This document shows positions 8,079 through 9,353 of a DNA stretch of 9,353 bases, piece after piece. A program made the position numbers and the translations under genes. The stretch's first letter is position 1; every line of letters starts with the position of its first letter. The notes under the pieces are model-generated. The model saw only the letters and a program-made list of their open reading frames with translations. It did not search any database and was not told the origin of the DNA. Origin of the DNA: Pseudolabrys sp. Lineage in GTDB: Bacteria > Pseudomonadota > Alphaproteobacteria > Rhizobiales > Xanthobacteraceae. Where the stretch lies: positions 1 to 9,353 of the forward strand of contig JAHCKF010000114.1 in the NCBI GenBank assembly GCA_026125925.1. The letters run 5' to 3'.

Positions 8079-8962
8079 TTGAGGACGAGCGTGGTCCAGC
8101 CTTCGAGGTCGCGGCGGCGCTCGAGATGTAGGCTCTGTTCTCCATAGACCGACCGCGCCGCATTGGCGTGGCCCGGCAGCAGACCCGACAGCACGACTCG
8201 TCCGCCCGGCGCCACCAGCCGCGAGATCGGCACCGCCAGCCGCGTCAGCGGCCCCAGCAGAATATTCGCGAAAATCAGGTCGTACGGCGCTCCCTTCTGG
8301 ATGTCCGGCGCCCTTGTGCCCGGCGCGTGCACCGGCGCCATGAGCGGCCCGACGCGGTTGAGCCGGGAATTGTCGCGCGCGGCGTTGACGGCGATGCGGT
8401 CGATATCGGTCGCCACCACGCGGGTGTGGAAGATCTTCGCCGCCGCGATCGCCAGCACGCCGGTGCCGGTGCCGATATCCAGCACGTGAAACCGCCGCTT
8501 GCGCCGCGCCAGCGCATCGAGCGCCATCAGGCAGCCGCGCGTCGTGCCGTGATGGCCGGTGCCGAAAGCCAGCGCCGCCTCGATCTCGATATTGAGGTCG
8601 TTGCCCCTGAGCCGGCCGCGGTCGTGGGAGCCGTGGACGACGAAACGACCGGCCCGTACTGGTGTCAGTCCGGCGAGACTCTCCGCCACCCAGTCGCGCG
8701 TCGCGACCGTCTCGATGGTCAGCGCCGCCGCGGCCGCCGGCCCGGCGATGCGGCCGACCATCTCGCGCAACGCCCGTTCGTCCGGGCCATGGCCGAAATG
8801 CAGCGCCACCTGCCAGGAGCCGTCATCGGCCTCGAACGAGGCGCAGGCGACGTCGTCGGCGTCGATCAGCTCGTCGAGCAGGTCGGCGATGCGCCGCGCC
8901 GTCTCCTTGTCGGCGCAGACGAGGCGGGCGGCGGTGGTGGAATCGGCGGTCGGCAGGGTCAT
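8066..8962 (-). CDS. prmA: Ribosomal protein L11 methyltransferase PrmA
   Basis: PrmA uses S-adenosylmethionine to methylate amino groups of ribosomal protein L11. The 298-residue product has a divergent N-terminal L11-recognition domain (about 1-100) and a class I methyltransferase domain. Motifs are the PrmA-specific AFGTGHHGTT (132-141; E. coli has THPTT here), the SAM-binding loop VLDIGTGTG (Asp162, glycines 164-168), TDID after the second strand, and FANILLGPL with Asn233 at the active-site position. ATG 8962 is chosen over a TTG at 8998, which would add 12 Arg-rich residues. No clear Shine-Dalgarno sequence is present. A four-codon reading frame (ATG at 8973) ends in a TGA that overlaps the prmA ATG; whether it is translated is unknown. 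An unrecognised gene lies 72 bp upstream on the same strand and could be cotranscribed. Confidence 0.95.
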   Translation of the reverse strand: MTLPTADSTTAARLVCADKETARRIADLLDELIDADDVACASFEADDGSWQVALHFGHGPDERALREMVGRIAGPAAAAALTIETVATRDWVAESLAGLTPVRAGRFVVHGSHDRGRLRGNDLNIEIEAALAFGTGHHGTTRGCLMALDALARRKRRFHVLDIGTGTGVLAIAAAKIFHTRVVATDIDRIAVNAARDNSRLNRVGPLMAPVHAPGTRAPDIQKGAPYDLIFANILLGPLTRLAVPISRLVAPGGRVVLSGLLPGHANAARSVYGEQSLHLERRRDLEGWTTLVLKRGR

Positions 8963-9034
8963 GCGCCGGACATTCGCGCGCCGGCCGGCGGCGCGCAATG
9001 GGCCGTTCCGGCCGCGGCCCGGTCAGCGGCCCCG

Positions 9035-9352
9035 TCAGCGACCGTTGTAATAATAATAGCGCGGCGGCGGCACCTCATAGCCGTCGTTCGGCACCACGTA
9101 ATACCGCCGCTCGTAACGCGGGGCCTGGCGGATCAGCCCGCGCGGCCGGTCATAGACATAGATGTCGCCGTCGGCGGTCTGGCGCCAGCCGCCGATGACG
9201 CGCTGGCGCTCCTGCGGCGGCGGCTCGACGACCACGACGTCGCGGCCGAATTCGTCGGTCGAATAGACGCGGTTGACGGTCCGCGCCGGCGCGCTGCGCT
9301 TGGCCACCGCGGGCGCCGCGTCCGGAATGCTGCCGGTGAGCACGACGCGCGT
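9035..9352 (-). CDS. Hypothetical protein, Pro/Tyr/Arg-rich C-terminal part (5' end outside window)
   Basis: The frame is open from the right edge to TGA at 9035-9037, giving 105 residues; the GTG at 9343 need not be the start. I do not recognise the family. The visible part begins VVLTGSIPDAAPAVAK, which may be the region just after a signal or lipoprotein peptide beyond the edge (a guess). It then has RVYSTDEFGRDVVVVEPPPQERQRVIGGWRQTADGDIYVYDRP, a possible short beta-rich domain, and ends in a Tyr/Pro/Arg-rich tail (RYERRYYVVP, PPPRYYYYNGR). Such tails occur in small envelope proteins of rhizobia. The reading frame is coherent and codon use matches its neighbours. It precedes prmA by 72 bp on the same strand. 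Confidence 0.7.
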   Translation of the reverse strand, partial: TRVVLTGSIPDAAPAVAKRSAPARTVNRVYSTDEFGRDVVVVEPPPQERQRVIGGWRQTADGDIYVYDRPRGLIRQAPRYERRYYVVPNDGYEVPPPRYYYYNGR

Positions 9353-9353
9353 G

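Overview
The window is a stretch of high-GC chromosome that reads as an alphaproteobacterium of the Hyphomicrobiales (Rhizobiales), most like the Bradyrhizobium/Rhodopseudomonas/Xanthobacteraceae side. The reasons are the gene order lpxC - bamD - recN - ligA, the protein variants (for example AFGTGHHGTT in PrmA and a long zinc-finger loop in LigA), and intergenic palindromes of a style common in that group. The assignment is inference; no 16S or other marker is present.

Layout, left to right. (1) The 3' end of lpxC (+), probably the tail of the division/cell-wall (dcw) cluster lying outside the window. (2) A 217-bp leader, then bamD (+), an outer-membrane assembly lipoprotein. (3) recN (+), a DNA-repair SMC-like ATPase. 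(4) ligA (+), the NAD-dependent DNA ligase. (5) Facing ligA, a 606-residue M24B aminopeptidase P (-). (6) A 342-bp divergent intergenic region, unusually A+T-rich in its right half, leading to a 68-residue basic protein (+). (7) Facing that, prmA (-), the ribosomal protein L11 methyltransferase, preceded on the same strand by the 3' part of an unrecognised Pro/Tyr-rich protein (-) that runs off the right edge.

The genes serve housekeeping roles: envelope biogenesis (lpxC, bamD), DNA repair and joining (recN, ligA), peptide turnover (pepP) and ribosome modification (prmA). I see no phage, IS, CRISPR, toxin-antitoxin or tRNA signature.

The structure the genes do not explain is between them. 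The three gaps after bamD, recN and ligA each hold palindromic REP/BIME-like elements. In the bamD-recN and recN-ligA gaps these share a 36-nt arm whose hairpin varies by compensatory base-pair swaps. In the ligA/pepP gap a different element fills the whole space, with its ends at the two stop codons. The small-gene promoter region carries a perfect 15-nt palindrome. No convincing new multi-gene system is visible; the repeats and the small orphan gene are the parts worth a second look.
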